Positions 1-8,145 of a stretch of DNA of 17,792 bases are shown here, piece after piece; position 1 is the first letter of the stretch; the number at the start of each line of letters is the position of its first letter. The stretch lies in assembly GCA_050742155.1 (NCBI GenBank), contig JBOGFC010000156.1, positions 1-17,792 on the forward strand, given 5' to 3'. Below the pieces are notes generated by a model. The model was not told the DNA's origin and made no database searches. It was given only the letters and a program-made list of their open reading frames with translations. A program made the translations under genes and the position numbers. Source of the stretch: JBOGFC01 sp050742155 (GTDB lineage: Bacteria > Actinomycetota > Acidimicrobiia > Spongiisociales > JALYHC01).

Positions 1-4
1 CTTT

Positions 5-27
5 GGGGGAGGGTCGGGGAGGGGGTT
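5..27. repeat. G-rich repeat tail at the window edge
   Basis: The first 30 bases carry the string GGGGGAGGGTCGGGGAGGGG. It closely matches the right arm of the G/C-rich hairpin elements near 13.16, 13.23, 15.17 and 15.23 kb (GGGGGAGGGTCGAGGAGGGG in the copy at 13160). Only the right arm is visible, so the left arm would lie outside the window. The tail runs into the region where the uppP ribosome binding site would be. The match is seen directly; that it belongs to the same dispersed family is inference from similarity. Confidence 0.5.
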
Positions 28-30
28 CTC

Positions 31-852
31 GTGACGTTTAGCCACCGATACGGTGGTCAACCGTCACAAGAACGTAGTATCCCGCTCGTGCTGACCGCCC
101 TGCTGTGGGGCCTGGTGCAGGGCCTCACCGAGTTCCTGCCCATCTCCTCGAGCGGTCATCTGGTGCTGGTGCCTGCGCTGCTCGGCATCCCGGCCCCCGA
201 CCTGGCCACCTCAGCGGTGCTGCACCTGGGCACGCTGGCGGCCGTGCTCACCTACTACCGCAAGGACCTGGCCGCCTTGCTCCGCTTTCGCACCGACCCG
301 GATGCCCGGCACCTCCTCCTGCTCTTGGTGCTCGGCACGATTCCGGCGGCCGTGGCCGGACTCACTCTGGAGGGACCGCTGGAGGTGCTCTTCGTCGCCC
401 CCCGTTCAGTGGCCCTGGCGTTGATCGGCACGGGAGTGATCCTGCTGGTGGCCGCCCTCCTCCCGAAAGGAAGGCGGCGAGCCAGCCAAGCCCGCCCCTG
501 GGAGGCCCTCCTGGTGGGCCTGGCCCAGGCGGTGGCGCTGGTGCCGGGCATCTCCCGCTCGGGGACCACCATCGCCGCAGGCTTGGCCCGCCGCCTGGAG
601 GGCCCCGAGGCGGCCCGCTTCTCCTTCCTGCTGGCCATCCCGGCCATCTCCGGAGCGGGGCTCCTCGAGGGGTTGGAGATGGGGGGTCAGGGCGAGCTGT
701 CGGGAACCGTCTGGGTGGGGATGCTGACCGCGGCGGTGGCCGGCTACGCCGGCATCGCCCTCTTGCTACGCGCCCTGGTCCGCTTCGGCCTGCTGCCCTT
801 CGCCGTCTACTGCCTCCTGGCCGGCACGGCCGCCTTCCTGTTGGTGGACTGA
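31..852 (+). CDS. uppP: Undecaprenyl-diphosphatase (UppP/BacA family)
   Basis: Integral membrane phosphatase that dephosphorylates undecaprenyl diphosphate, recycling the lipid carrier for peptidoglycan and other envelope polymers; overexpression is known to give bacitracin resistance. Both family signatures are present: QGLTEFLPISSSGH at residues 30-43 (with the conserved Glu34) and PGISRSG at residues 172-178 (with the conserved Arg). The rest is a series of hydrophobic segments rich in Leu, Ala and Val, as expected for a multi-pass protein. At 273 residues it has the normal family length. GTG at 31 is preceded by a G-rich GGAGGGGG stretch that can act as a ribosome binding site. The in-frame GTG at 88 would give a protein beginning close to where most homologues begin, so the first 19 residues are uncertain. 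The stop overlaps the next start at 852, so the GH15 gene is probably co-transcribed. Confidence 0.95.
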   Translation: MTFSHRYGGQPSQERSIPLVLTALLWGLVQGLTEFLPISSSGHLVLVPALLGIPAPDLATSAVLHLGTLAAVLTYYRKDLAALLRFRTDPDARHLLLLLVLGTIPAAVAGLTLEGPLEVLFVAPRSVALALIGTGVILLVAALLPKGRRRASQARPWEALLVGLAQAVALVPGISRSGTTIAAGLARRLEGPEAARFSFLLAIPAISGAGLLEGLEMGGQGELSGTVWVGMLTAAVAGYAGIALLLRALVRFGLLPFAVYCLLAGTAAFLLVD

Positions 853-2671
853 TGGGCACCGACCCCTACCCGCCCATCTCCGACTACGCCCTGATCGGGG
901 ACTGTCACTCGGCCGCCCTGATCTCCCGGGACGGCTCGGTCGACTGGTGCTGCTTCCCCCGCTTCGACGGCCGGCCGGTCTTCGGGCGGCTGCTCGACTG
1001 GGAACGGGGGGCGGCCACTTCCGGATCGCCCCTTGCGACCAAGCCACCGTCTCCCGCCGCTACCTGCCCGGCACCAACGTCCTGGAGACCCGCTTCGAGA
1101 CCGAGGGTGGGGTGCTGGTGCTCACCGACTGCCTTCCGGTGCAGGAGGACCGAGAGGGCGAGCCCTACCACCAGTTGCTCCGGCTGGCGCGCTGCGAGGA
1201 GGGAGAGTTGGTGGTGGCCTTCGAGTTCCGCCCCCGCTTCGACTACGGCCTCACCGTCCCCCGGCTGGAGATGCTGGAACCCGACCTGGGGATCGTCTAC
1301 GGGGGGGCCGACGGGCTGGTCTTCCAATCCGAGCTTCCCATGGACCAAATGGACATCGGCTCCTCGGCCGTCGAGGAGGTACCGCTTGCCAAAGGTGACG
1401 AGGCCTTCACCGCCCTCACCTACTCCTCCGGCCATCGTCTCTCTCCCCACCGCCTGGAGCGGGCCCAGGTGGTCGAGCGCATCGAGGAGACCCGGCGCTT
1501 CTGGTCGACCTGGTCGGAGCGGTGTCGCTACCAGGGGCCCTATCGGGAGTACGTGGTGCGGAGCGCCCTGGCCCTCAAGGCGCTCACCTACGCCCCCACC
1601 GGGGCAATCGTGGCCGCCCCCACCACCTCCCTGCCGGAGGAGATCGGCGGGGAGCGCAACTGGGACTACCGCTACACCTGGCTGCGGGACGCCGCCTTGG
1701 AGCTCTACGCCCTCTTCCGCCTCGGCTACACCGAGGAAGCGCAAGCCTTCATGCGCTGGATCCGCCACACCACCGCCGGGCACGCCGAGGGGCTGCAGGT
1801 GGTTTACGGGATCGGCGGGGAGCGGCTCCTGCCGGAGTTCCAGCTCGACCTGGAGGGCTACCGGGGGTCACGCCCGGTGCGGGTGGGCAACTCGGCCGCC
1901 CACCAGTTGCAGCTCGACGCCTACGGATACCTGCTCGACACCGCCTGGCTCTACCACCGTTACGGGGGGGAGATCGACCGGGTCTTCTGGGAGTTCCTGG
2001 CGGCGGTGGCCGAGGAGACCTGCCGGCGTTGGGAGGAGCCGGAGCAGGGGATCTGGGAGGTGCGGAGCGAACCACGCCAGTTCGTCTCCTCCAAGGTGCT
2101 GGCCTGGGTGGCCCTCGATCGGGCCATTCGCCTGGCCGAGCGGCTTGGCTTCCCGGGCGACCTGGAGCATTGGCGGTCGGTGCGGAAGGAGATCCGCCGG
2201 GCGGTGGACACCAAAGGGGTCGACCCGCAAACCGGGGCCTTCGTGCAGGCCTTCGGCGCCGACCACATCGACGCCTCGGCGCTGCTCTTCCCACTGGTGC
2301 GCTTCGTCCCCCCCGACGACCCCCGGGTGCGGGCCACCGTCGAGCAGGTGGAAGCCCGCCTGACGCACCAGGGCCTGGTGTACCGCTACCTGACCGAGGA
2401 CGGGGTCCCCGGCCCGGAGGGGAGCTTCCTCATCTGCGGCTTCTGGCTGGTGAGCAACCTGGCCCTCATCGGTGAGGTGGAGCGGGCCACCCAGCTCTTC
2501 GAGAGCCTCTGCCGGCGAGGCAACGACGTCGGGCTGCTGGCCGAGGAGGTCTCCAGCCAGGACGGCTCGTTCCTGGGCAACTTCCCCCAGGCCTTCAGCC
2601 ACGTGGGGCTGATCGGGGCGGCTCTCAACCTCGAGGAGGTCTCCCGCCGGCCGGGCCCTCGGCCCGGCTAA
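852..2671 (+). pseudogene. GH15-family glycosidase (glucoamylase/trehalase type), frame broken at 1006-1011
   Basis: Inverting alpha-glucosidase family (GH15) acting on maltooligosaccharides or trehalose. The ATG at 852 overlaps the uppP stop and begins MGTDPYPPISDYALIGDCHS, the usual N-terminus. The frame is lost inside a run of six G at 1006-1011 and continues in the -1 frame with HFRIAPCD. Adding one G would give LLDWERGGGHFRI and an uninterrupted protein of about 606 residues, the usual length. The downstream part is well conserved: NWDYRYTWLRDAALELYAL, the general-acid segment GIWEVRSEPRQF, and the C-terminal EEVSSQDGSFLGNFPQAFSH with the putative catalytic base Glu. No other damage is visible, so either a sequencing error in the homopolymer or a very recent mutation is likely. 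Trehalase versus glucoamylase cannot be decided from sequence alone. The gene ends convergently with the next, the two stop codons overlapping. Confidence 0.88.
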
Positions 2672-3156
2672 CCCACTCCCAACTCTTCCAGCAGGGCGGC
2701 GGGGAGGTCGAAGCGGCCCCGCCCTCGTTCCCAGTGCTTGCCGAGTCGCCGGTGGTCCACGTACCCGTCGGCCAGCGCCGGACGTCCCAGCACCGCCTCG
2801 GCCAGGACCCGCAGCTCCTCCGGGGTGAGCGGGTCCCCGAAGGCCGGGTAGACCTCCAGCAGCACCCAGACCTCCTCCAGGGCCAGCTCCCGGTCGCCCA
2901 GCCGCAGCCGCTCACGGCCCTCGGCCAGTTGGCCGGTCACCTGGTCCCACAGCTCCTCGGGATGGAGTCCCTCGGGAAGGCGGAAGCCGCCCGGCGGGTG
3001 GAGCCGGTACTCGAGCTCGACGTCCTCGCCGGCCCCCTCCAGCCAGACTTGCCAGCCGGACAGGTAGGAGTCGACCGGTGGACCGAAGGCCCGCCCGAGC
3101 GCTTCGATCAGCCCCGCATCCACGCGGAAGACGCAGGTGGGATCAAGAGCCTTCAT
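2668..3156 (-). CDS. Hypothetical protein, acidic, 162 residues
   Basis: I do not recognise this family. From ATG at 3156 the protein begins MKALDPTCVFRVDAGLIEAL, is rich in Glu, Leu and Gly, and has no signal peptide or membrane segment. The middle is helical-looking and charged (GRERLRLGDRELALEEVWVLLEVYP), and a segment containing LTPEELRVLAEAVLG follows. An ATG at 3183 would add nine residues, but it overlaps the divergent start at 3182. The 3156 start has a plausible GAGCAGG ribosome binding site and leaves a 25-base divergent gap, so I prefer it. The stop overlaps that of the GH15 gene. High-GC third positions in this frame and the snug fit between neighbours support a real gene. Confidence 0.6.
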   Translation of the reverse strand: MKALDPTCVFRVDAGLIEALGRAFGPPVDSYLSGWQVWLEGAGEDVELEYRLHPPGGFRLPEGLHPEELWDQVTGQLAEGRERLRLGDRELALEEVWVLLEVYPAFGDPLTPEELRVLAEAVLGRPALADGYVDHRRLGKHWERGRGRFDLPAALLEELGVG

Positions 3157-3181
3157 GCACCTGCTCGGTAGCGTAGGGCTC

Positions 3182-4459
3182 ATGGAGCCAGTGACGGCGG
3201 TGATGGTGGGCGCCGGCCATCGGGGTTTCTTCGGCTACGGCCCCTACGCCCAGCACCACCCCGACGAGCTGCGCTTCCTGGCGGTGGCCGATCCGATCTC
3301 CGCTCGCCGGGATCGCTTCGGGATGGCCCACGACATCCCGCCCGAGCGCCGCTTCGCTCACTGGGAGGAGCTGTTCGCCCGGGCCCCCGTGGCCCAGGCG
3401 TGCTTCGTGACCACCCCCGACCGTGACCACCACGGAGCAGCCCTGGCGGCCATGGAGGCCGGCCACCAGGTGCTCCTGGAGAAGCCGCTGGCCCCCACCC
3501 TGTCCGAGACGGTCGACCTGGTCCAGGCCTCCGAGCGGATGGGCCGCAAGCTCCACGTCGGCAAGGTGCTCCGCTACGCCCCCTTTTTCACCACCCTCCA
3601 CCAGGTCGTCGCCTCGGGACGTCTGGGCGACATCATCACCGTCGAGCACCGGGAGAACGTGGCCTACTTCCACATGGCGCACAGCTTCGTGCGGGGCAAC
3701 TGGAGCAATGCCGGCCGCTCCAGCCCGATGATCCTCGCCAAATGCTGTCACGACTTCGACATCCTGGTCTGGAACCTGGGACGGCCGGTCGGAAGGCTGC
3801 AGTCGTTCGGCTCCCTGATCCACTTCCGCCCGGACCAGGCTCCGGAGGGGGCCACCGCCCGCTGCACCGACGGCTGTCCGGCCGGTCCTTCCTGCCCCTT
3901 CGACGCCCGCCGCATCTACCTGAGCGGCTGGACCGGCTGGCCGGTCAATACCATCACCGAGGACCTCACCCCGGAAGGGATCGAGCGGGCCCTGCGGACC
4001 GGCCCATACGGCCGCTGCGTCTACCAGAGCGACAACGACGTGGTCGATCACCAGACCGTCAACATGGAGCTGGAGGACGGCGCCTCGGTGGTGCTGGTCA
4101 TGCACGGGCACTCCCTCGAGGAGGGGCGGACCATGCGCTACGACGGCACCCGGGCCACCCTCCGAGGCCGCTTCGGCCTGGAGAGCTCCCTCGAGGTGCA
4201 CGACCATCTCACCGGGACCAAGGAGGACGTCGAGATCCCGCCGGCGGCCGGGGGACACGGGGGTGGGGACTTCGGGCTGGTGCGGGCCTTCTTGCGGGCG
4301 GTGCGGGGCGAGGAGAGCTCGCTGGCCACCGCCCGCCAGGCCCTGGAGAGCCACCTGCTCGCCTTCGCCGCCGAGGAGTCCCGGGTCTCCGGCTCGGTGG
4401 TCGACATGGAGCAGTTCCGGCAACGGGCGCTGGGCGAGCCGGCGCAGGCGGCGGATTGA
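3182..4459 (+). CDS. Gfo/Idh/MocA-family NAD(P)-dependent oxidoreductase
   Basis: Cytoplasmic dehydrogenase of the glucose-fructose oxidoreductase/inositol dehydrogenase/MocA family, which oxidise or reduce sugars and polyols, often as NDP-sugars. An N-terminal Rossmann fold shows VMVGAGHRG at residues 7-14. The family EKP motif is at 100-102 and a GKVLRYAPFF segment follows at 127-136. The probable catalytic Lys/His pair is in KCCHDFD (K187, H190). Residues 228-239 form a three-cysteine cluster (CTDGCPAGPSC) found in a subset of the family and possibly metal-binding. The 425-residue length is normal for that subset. I chose ATG at 3182 because the Rossmann strand begins a few residues later; a longer reading from 3137 would overlap the divergent gene. 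The stop TGA overlaps the TTG start of the next gene, so the two are translationally coupled. Substrate unknown. Confidence 0.9.
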   Translation: MEPVTAVMVGAGHRGFFGYGPYAQHHPDELRFLAVADPISARRDRFGMAHDIPPERRFAHWEELFARAPVAQACFVTTPDRDHHGAALAAMEAGHQVLLEKPLAPTLSETVDLVQASERMGRKLHVGKVLRYAPFFTTLHQVVASGRLGDIITVEHRENVAYFHMAHSFVRGNWSNAGRSSPMILAKCCHDFDILVWNLGRPVGRLQSFGSLIHFRPDQAPEGATARCTDGCPAGPSCPFDARRIYLSGWTGWPVNTITEDLTPEGIERALRTGPYGRCVYQSDNDVVDHQTVNMELEDGASVVLVMHGHSLEEGRTMRYDGTRATLRGRFGLESSLEVHDHLTGTKEDVEIPPAAGGHGGGDFGLVRAFLRAVRGEESSLATARQALESHLLAFAAEESRVSGSVVDMEQFRQRALGEPAQAAD

Positions 4460-5265
4460 CCGACCAGGTGGTGATCCTCGCCCGGGGGTTGGGCACCCGG
4501 ATGCGCCGGGCGGACCCGGAAGCCGCCCTCAGCCCGGAGCAGGCGGCCGTGGCCGACACCGGCCTCAAGGCCCTCCTGCCGGTGGCCGATCGGCCGTTCC
4601 TCGACTACGTCCTGGCGGCGGCGGCCGAGGCCGGCTTGCGCCGGGCCTGCCTGGTGGTGGGGCCCGAGCACGGAGCGCTGCGGAAGCACTACGGCTCGAC
4701 GCCGCTCCATCGCCTGGAGATCGCCTTCGCCGTCCAGGAGGAGCCGCGGGGCACCGCCGACGCCCTGGCCGCAGCCGAGCAGGTGGTGGGCGACCGGCCG
4801 TTCCTGGCCCTCAACTCGGACAACTACTACCCGGTGGAGGCGCTGCGGCCCTTGTGCGACCTGGAGGGGAGCGGGGTGGCGCTCTTCGAGCGGAAGGCGA
4901 TGGGAGAGCAGGGGAACATCCCCCCGGAGCGCATCAGCCGGCTGGCGGTGGCGGTGACCGAGCAGGGCTTTCTGCGGCGCATCATCGAGAAGCCAGACCC
5001 CGAGGAGCTGGCGGACCTCCCGCCTCCCATCCTCGTCAGCATGAACTGCTGGCGCTTCGATCCGGAGATCTTCCGGGCCTGCCGAGCGATCGGGCCCTCG
5101 GCCCGGGGCGAGCTGGAGCTCCCCGACGCCGTGCAGTACGCCATCGACGTTCTCCACCACCCTTTCCAGGCGCTGACCTTCGCCTTGGCCGTGCTGGACC
5201 TCTCCGGGAGGTCGGACCTGCCGGCAGTGGCCGCCCGACTGGCCGCCATCGAGGTCGATCTGTGA
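4456..5265 (+). CDS. Sugar-1-phosphate nucleotidyltransferase
   Basis: NTP_transferase-family enzyme, predicted to join a sugar 1-phosphate to an NTP to make an NDP-sugar plus pyrophosphate. Start is TTG at 4456, overlapping the previous stop as TTGA. The protein begins TDQVVILARGLGTRMRR, giving the nucleotide-binding loop (GLGTRM, residues 11-16). The second conserved Lys is in GLKALLPVADRPFLDYVL (K38). EEPRGTADAL at 95-104 is the base/sugar-contact segment, and LNSDNYY at 119-125 holds the metal-binding Asp122. At 269 residues it is a minimal single-domain transferase without the left-handed beta-helix of GlmU-type enzymes. It lies between an oxidoreductase and a sugar kinase, and its GTGA overlap with the kinase suggests that it uses the kinase product. 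The base and the sugar cannot be read from the sequence. Confidence 0.88.
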   Translation: MTDQVVILARGLGTRMRRADPEAALSPEQAAVADTGLKALLPVADRPFLDYVLAAAAEAGLRRACLVVGPEHGALRKHYGSTPLHRLEIAFAVQEEPRGTADALAAAEQVVGDRPFLALNSDNYYPVEALRPLCDLEGSGVALFERKAMGEQGNIPPERISRLAVAVTEQGFLRRIIEKPDPEELADLPPPILVSMNCWRFDPEIFRACRAIGPSARGELELPDAVQYAIDVLHHPFQALTFALAVLDLSGRSDLPAVAARLAAIEVDL

Positions 5266-6467
5266 ACGACGAGCTGTTGGCCCGGGCGGAAGAGACCCTG
5301 GGCGAGCCGGGGCGGCGGTTCTTCGTTCCCGGCCGCGTCGAGGTGCTCGGCAAGCACACCGACTACGCCGGGGGCCGCAGCATCGTGGGAGCGGTGGAGC
5401 GGGGCCTGCACCTGGTGGCCGCTGCCAGGCAAGACCAGACCGTCCGCATGACCGACGTTCGCGCCAACGACACCATCGACTTCCGCCTGGAGCCCGATCT
5501 GGCGCCGGTCCCGGGCCACTGGTCCGCCTACCCGAAGACGGTGGCCGGTCGGCTGGCCGGCCGGCTGGAAGGGGACCTGCTGGGGGTCACTGTGGCCTTC
5601 GAGAGCGACCTGGCCCCCGCAGCCGGGCTGGGAAGCTCGAGCGTTCTGGTGGTGGCCACCTTCCTCGCCTTGGCGGCCGCCAACCCCTGGCTGGAGGATG
5701 CCCTGGCCATCGATACTCCCGAGGAGCTCGCCTCCTACCTGGCCGCGGTGGAGACCGGGGTCGGTACGGAGGGCGGGAGCGAGGACCACATCGCCATCCT
5801 GTGCTCCGCCCCGGGGGAGCTGAGACAATATGCTTACCGCCCGATCCGGCTAGAGGCGGTTATACCAATGCCCTTCCGCCATGTGTTCACCATCGCCGTG
5901 AGTGGGGTGAGGGCCGAGAAGAGCGGCACGGCTCGGGAGCGCTACAACCGGGCCTCCCGGCTGGCTGCGGAAGTGGCGGAGCTGTGGCGAGAGGCGACCG
6001 GACGGGCAGACCCTCACCTCGCGGCGGCGCTGGCTTCCTCGGGCGAGGCACGAGACCAGTTGCGGGAGGCGCTGGTTTCTTCACCGCAGGAGCTCCGAGA
6101 CCGCTTCGAGCACTTCCTGGCCGAGAGCGAGGAGATCGTCCCTCGAGCCGGCGAGGCTTTGACCAACGGCCACCTGTCAGCCTTTGGCGAGCAGGTGGAT
6201 CGCTCCCAGAGGCTGGCTGAGAATCTGCTCGGCAACCAGGTTCCCGAGACGGTCTTCTTGGCCCGTTCGGCTCGGCAGCTCGGCGCCGTGGCGGCCTCGG
6301 CCTTCGGAGCAGGATTTGGCGGGAGCGTGTGGGCGATGGTGACCGAGCAGGACGGGCCGAGGTTCCTGGAGAATTGGCGTGCCTCGTACCTCGAAGCGTT
6401 CCCCCAAAGCGCCGAGGGCAGCTCGTTCTTCGTCACCGGTCCCGGCCCGGCCGCTCAGGAGATTTGA
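5262..6467 (+). CDS. Galactokinase-like GHMP sugar kinase
   Basis: ATP-dependent small-molecule kinase of the GHMP superfamily, probably phosphorylating a sugar at C1. GTG at 5262 overlaps the preceding stop (GTGA). All three GHMP motifs are visible: motif 1 PGRVEVLGKHTDYAGG at residues 23-38, the ATP-binding motif 2 AGLGSSS at 121-127, and motif 3 AFGAGFGGSVW at 347-357. The likely catalytic Asp is D175 in GGSEDHIAIL. The galactokinase signature GRVNLIGEHTDY is changed to GRVEVLGKHTDY: the Asn is Glu, and the Glu that contacts the sugar in true galactokinases is Lys31. The substrate may therefore not be galactose. The 401-residue length is typical. It is the last gene of the three-gene operon. 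Alternatives include an L-fucokinase-like or heptose-kinase-like activity. Confidence 0.88.
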   Translation: MNDELLARAEETLGEPGRRFFVPGRVEVLGKHTDYAGGRSIVGAVERGLHLVAAARQDQTVRMTDVRANDTIDFRLEPDLAPVPGHWSAYPKTVAGRLAGRLEGDLLGVTVAFESDLAPAAGLGSSSVLVVATFLALAAANPWLEDALAIDTPEELASYLAAVETGVGTEGGSEDHIAILCSAPGELRQYAYRPIRLEAVIPMPFRHVFTIAVSGVRAEKSGTARERYNRASRLAAEVAELWREATGRADPHLAAALASSGEARDQLREALVSSPQELRDRFEHFLAESEEIVPRAGEALTNGHLSAFGEQVDRSQRLAENLLGNQVPETVFLARSARQLGAVAASAFGAGFGGSVWAMVTEQDGPRFLENWRASYLEAFPQSAEGSSFFVTGPGPAAQEI

Positions 6468-6541
6468 GTGCTCCCGCGCTCGAGACCTTCGGTCCAAGCG
6501 TGATAGAGAAAGACGCAACAGATCGAGAAGGAGCGACTCCA

Positions 6542-7357
6542 GTGCCGGAGGAAGCATCACAGAGCCGGGAACGGGTCCGTGCCGCGGAGGTGATCGCGGC
6601 ACTCTCCCTGGCGACGGACCTTGGCATCGGCGTGCCCCTCGAGCACGGCCTGCATAGCACACTCTTCGCGATGCGGCTTGGTGAGCGTCTGGGCGTCGAC
6701 TCCGAGACCGCGTTGCACACGTACTACGCGTGCCTCCTCTTCTACGTCGGGTGCACCGCCACCGCGGAGATCGGCAGCGAGATCTTCGGCGATGACGACG
6801 CACTGACGAGATACGCCACTCCGGTCAGATTCGGATCCCGGAGGCAGATGATGGCGGGGATGATGCGCGCGGTGGCTCCACCGGGTGGTACTCCTCTGGT
6901 ACGTGCCCGGCAGATCGCACGCGGGCTTTCGGCACGCACCGTCATTGACCAGTGCCTGCGCGGACAGGCCGATCGCCCCGAGGCGGTCGCTGCCTTCGAG
7001 GCGGCCCTCCAGCTTCCCTACGATCTCGAGGACTTCTTGGCGGACCCAGACAATCCCCGTCAGTGGGCCCACATCGTCGATTTCGATCCGCTGCTGTCGT
7101 TACGAAGCGTGGGCGTACCAACCCTGCTTCTCTACGGCACCGACGACATGTGGGTTCCGGTTGGCCGAAGCATCCATCTCTGGCTGGAAAGCCTCGAAGA
7201 GGCCGGGAACACGGACTTTGCGATCGCCCGCCTGGCCGGGACGGGGCACCTCCCCACCCTCAGCTGGTCCGATCCCCTCACGGAGGAGGGGCCGATCGCG
7301 CCGATGTACGAGGAGCTTCTGATCGGATGGCTGCGGGGCCACGGACTCGCCACATGA
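6542..7357 (+). CDS. Chimeric ORF: HD-type regulator N-terminus fused to alpha/beta-hydrolase C-terminus
   Basis: A continuous 271-residue frame appears to be built from two unrelated gene pieces. Residues about 13-129 (AAEVIAALSLATDLGIGVPLEHGL through MRAVAPPGGTPLVRARQIARGL) look like the N-terminal region of large HD/HD-GYP phosphohydrolase or LuxR-linked proteins; the metal-binding HD part is missing. Residues about 130-271 look like the last third of an alpha/beta hydrolase: a strand PTLLLYGTDD with the triad Asp and GTGHLPTL with the triad His, while the nucleophile elbow (GxSxG) is absent. The junction is near base 6929. Start GTG 6542 is favoured by an AAGGAG sequence eight bases upstream; a TTG at 6464 overlapping the kinase stop is the alternative. 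Neither half should work as its parent does, so this is probably a deletion fusion, though the frame is open and a new role is possible. Confidence 0.55.
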   Translation: MPEEASQSRERVRAAEVIAALSLATDLGIGVPLEHGLHSTLFAMRLGERLGVDSETALHTYYACLLFYVGCTATAEIGSEIFGDDDALTRYATPVRFGSRRQMMAGMMRAVAPPGGTPLVRARQIARGLSARTVIDQCLRGQADRPEAVAAFEAALQLPYDLEDFLADPDNPRQWAHIVDFDPLLSLRSVGVPTLLLYGTDDMWVPVGRSIHLWLESLEEAGNTDFAIARLAGTGHLPTLSWSDPLTEEGPIAPMYEELLIGWLRGHGLAT

Positions 7358-7453
7358 CCGCCGAAGCGCCCTCACTGGTGGCGTCCCGGTCAAAGCTCTT
7401 TCCGCCGCGCTGGTTGGCTTGTCTCCTGAAGCCCGCGGTGTGAACCTGGTTCT

Positions 7454-8145
7454 GTGAATCCCACCAAGCCGCCGGATCGAGAGGTGGCGCTGCGACAGGT
7501 GCGCCGGGTGTTCGACCGTCTGGTTCGAGACGGTACTGCCGTCTCCCGTTTGGATGGCAGCGTCCACAGCCTTTTTCCAGTCGCCGTGAGCGCGGCCGAA
7601 GGAGAGGCGTTGCGGGAGTGGGTGACGCGCGAAGCTGCGACTCACACGATCGAGATCGGCCTTGGCTACGCCATCGCGGCGCTGTTTGTCTGTGAAGGTC
7701 TGCTCGCGAACGGCGACGCCACCGCCCGGCACGTGGTGGTAGACCCGTTCCAGGCGGGGAGATTTGCCAATTGCGGCCTGCAGTTTCTCGATGAGGCGGG
7801 ACTGGCGGACCTGGTGGAGTATTACCCGGAGGAGTCGCAGATCGCCCTGCCCCGATTCCACGGGGAAGGTCGGAGTTTCGACCTGGCGTTCGTCGACGGC
7901 AACCATCGCTTCGACGGAGTCTTCCTTGATCTGGTCTACCTGGGGCGCCTCGTGCGCGGGGGAGGAATCGTGTTCCTCGACGACTACCAGCTACCCGCCG
8001 TCGCACGCGCAGCGTCGTTCTTTTTGACGAATCTGGGGTGGCGCTCGAAGAAGTGTCAGCTGCCGACGATCTCCACCAGTGGGCCGTGCTCCGGACCACG
8101 GACGTACCGGACACGCGACCGTTCGACTACTACGTCAACTTCTAA
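7454..8145 (+). pseudogene. Class I SAM-dependent methyltransferase, frameshift near 8042
   Basis: Predicted small-molecule or protein methyltransferase of the Methyltransf_24-like type. The SAM-binding motif I is TIEIGLGYAIAALF, followed by the acidic end of strand 2 in HVVVDPFQ, then FDLAFVDGNHRFDGVFLDLVYL and GGGIVFLDDYQLPAV, the typical order of this group. The frame as read continues past NLGWR into low-quality sequence. The -1 frame from about 8044 gives LEEVSAADDLHQWAVLRTTD and then VPDTRPFDYYVNF and a stop at 8143-8145, clearly the true C-terminus. One base is missing around 8042-8044. With it restored the protein would be about 230 residues. GTG at 7454 is the longest start; a GTG 30 bases later is possible. 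This could be a sequencing error rather than a dead gene. Confidence 0.8.

Noticed and set aside
1003..1014. Programmed -1 frameshifting in the GH15 gene
   Set aside because: The zero-frame codons CGG GGG GCG do not allow good re-pairing of both tRNAs after a -1 slip, GH15 enzymes are not known to need it, and there is no reason for two products.
105..2363. A 752-residue + frame across uppP and the GH15 gene
   Set aside because: Its first 249 and last several hundred codons give proline/glycine/arginine-rich text typical of a wrong frame in GC-rich DNA. Only the part from 852 to about 1005 is real, as the N-terminus of the GH15 protein.
3143..4423. A 426-residue minus-strand frame opposite the oxidoreductase
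   Set aside because: Antisense of a clearly recognisable Gfo/Idh/MocA gene; composition is high in His/Gly/Val/Asp with no family motif.
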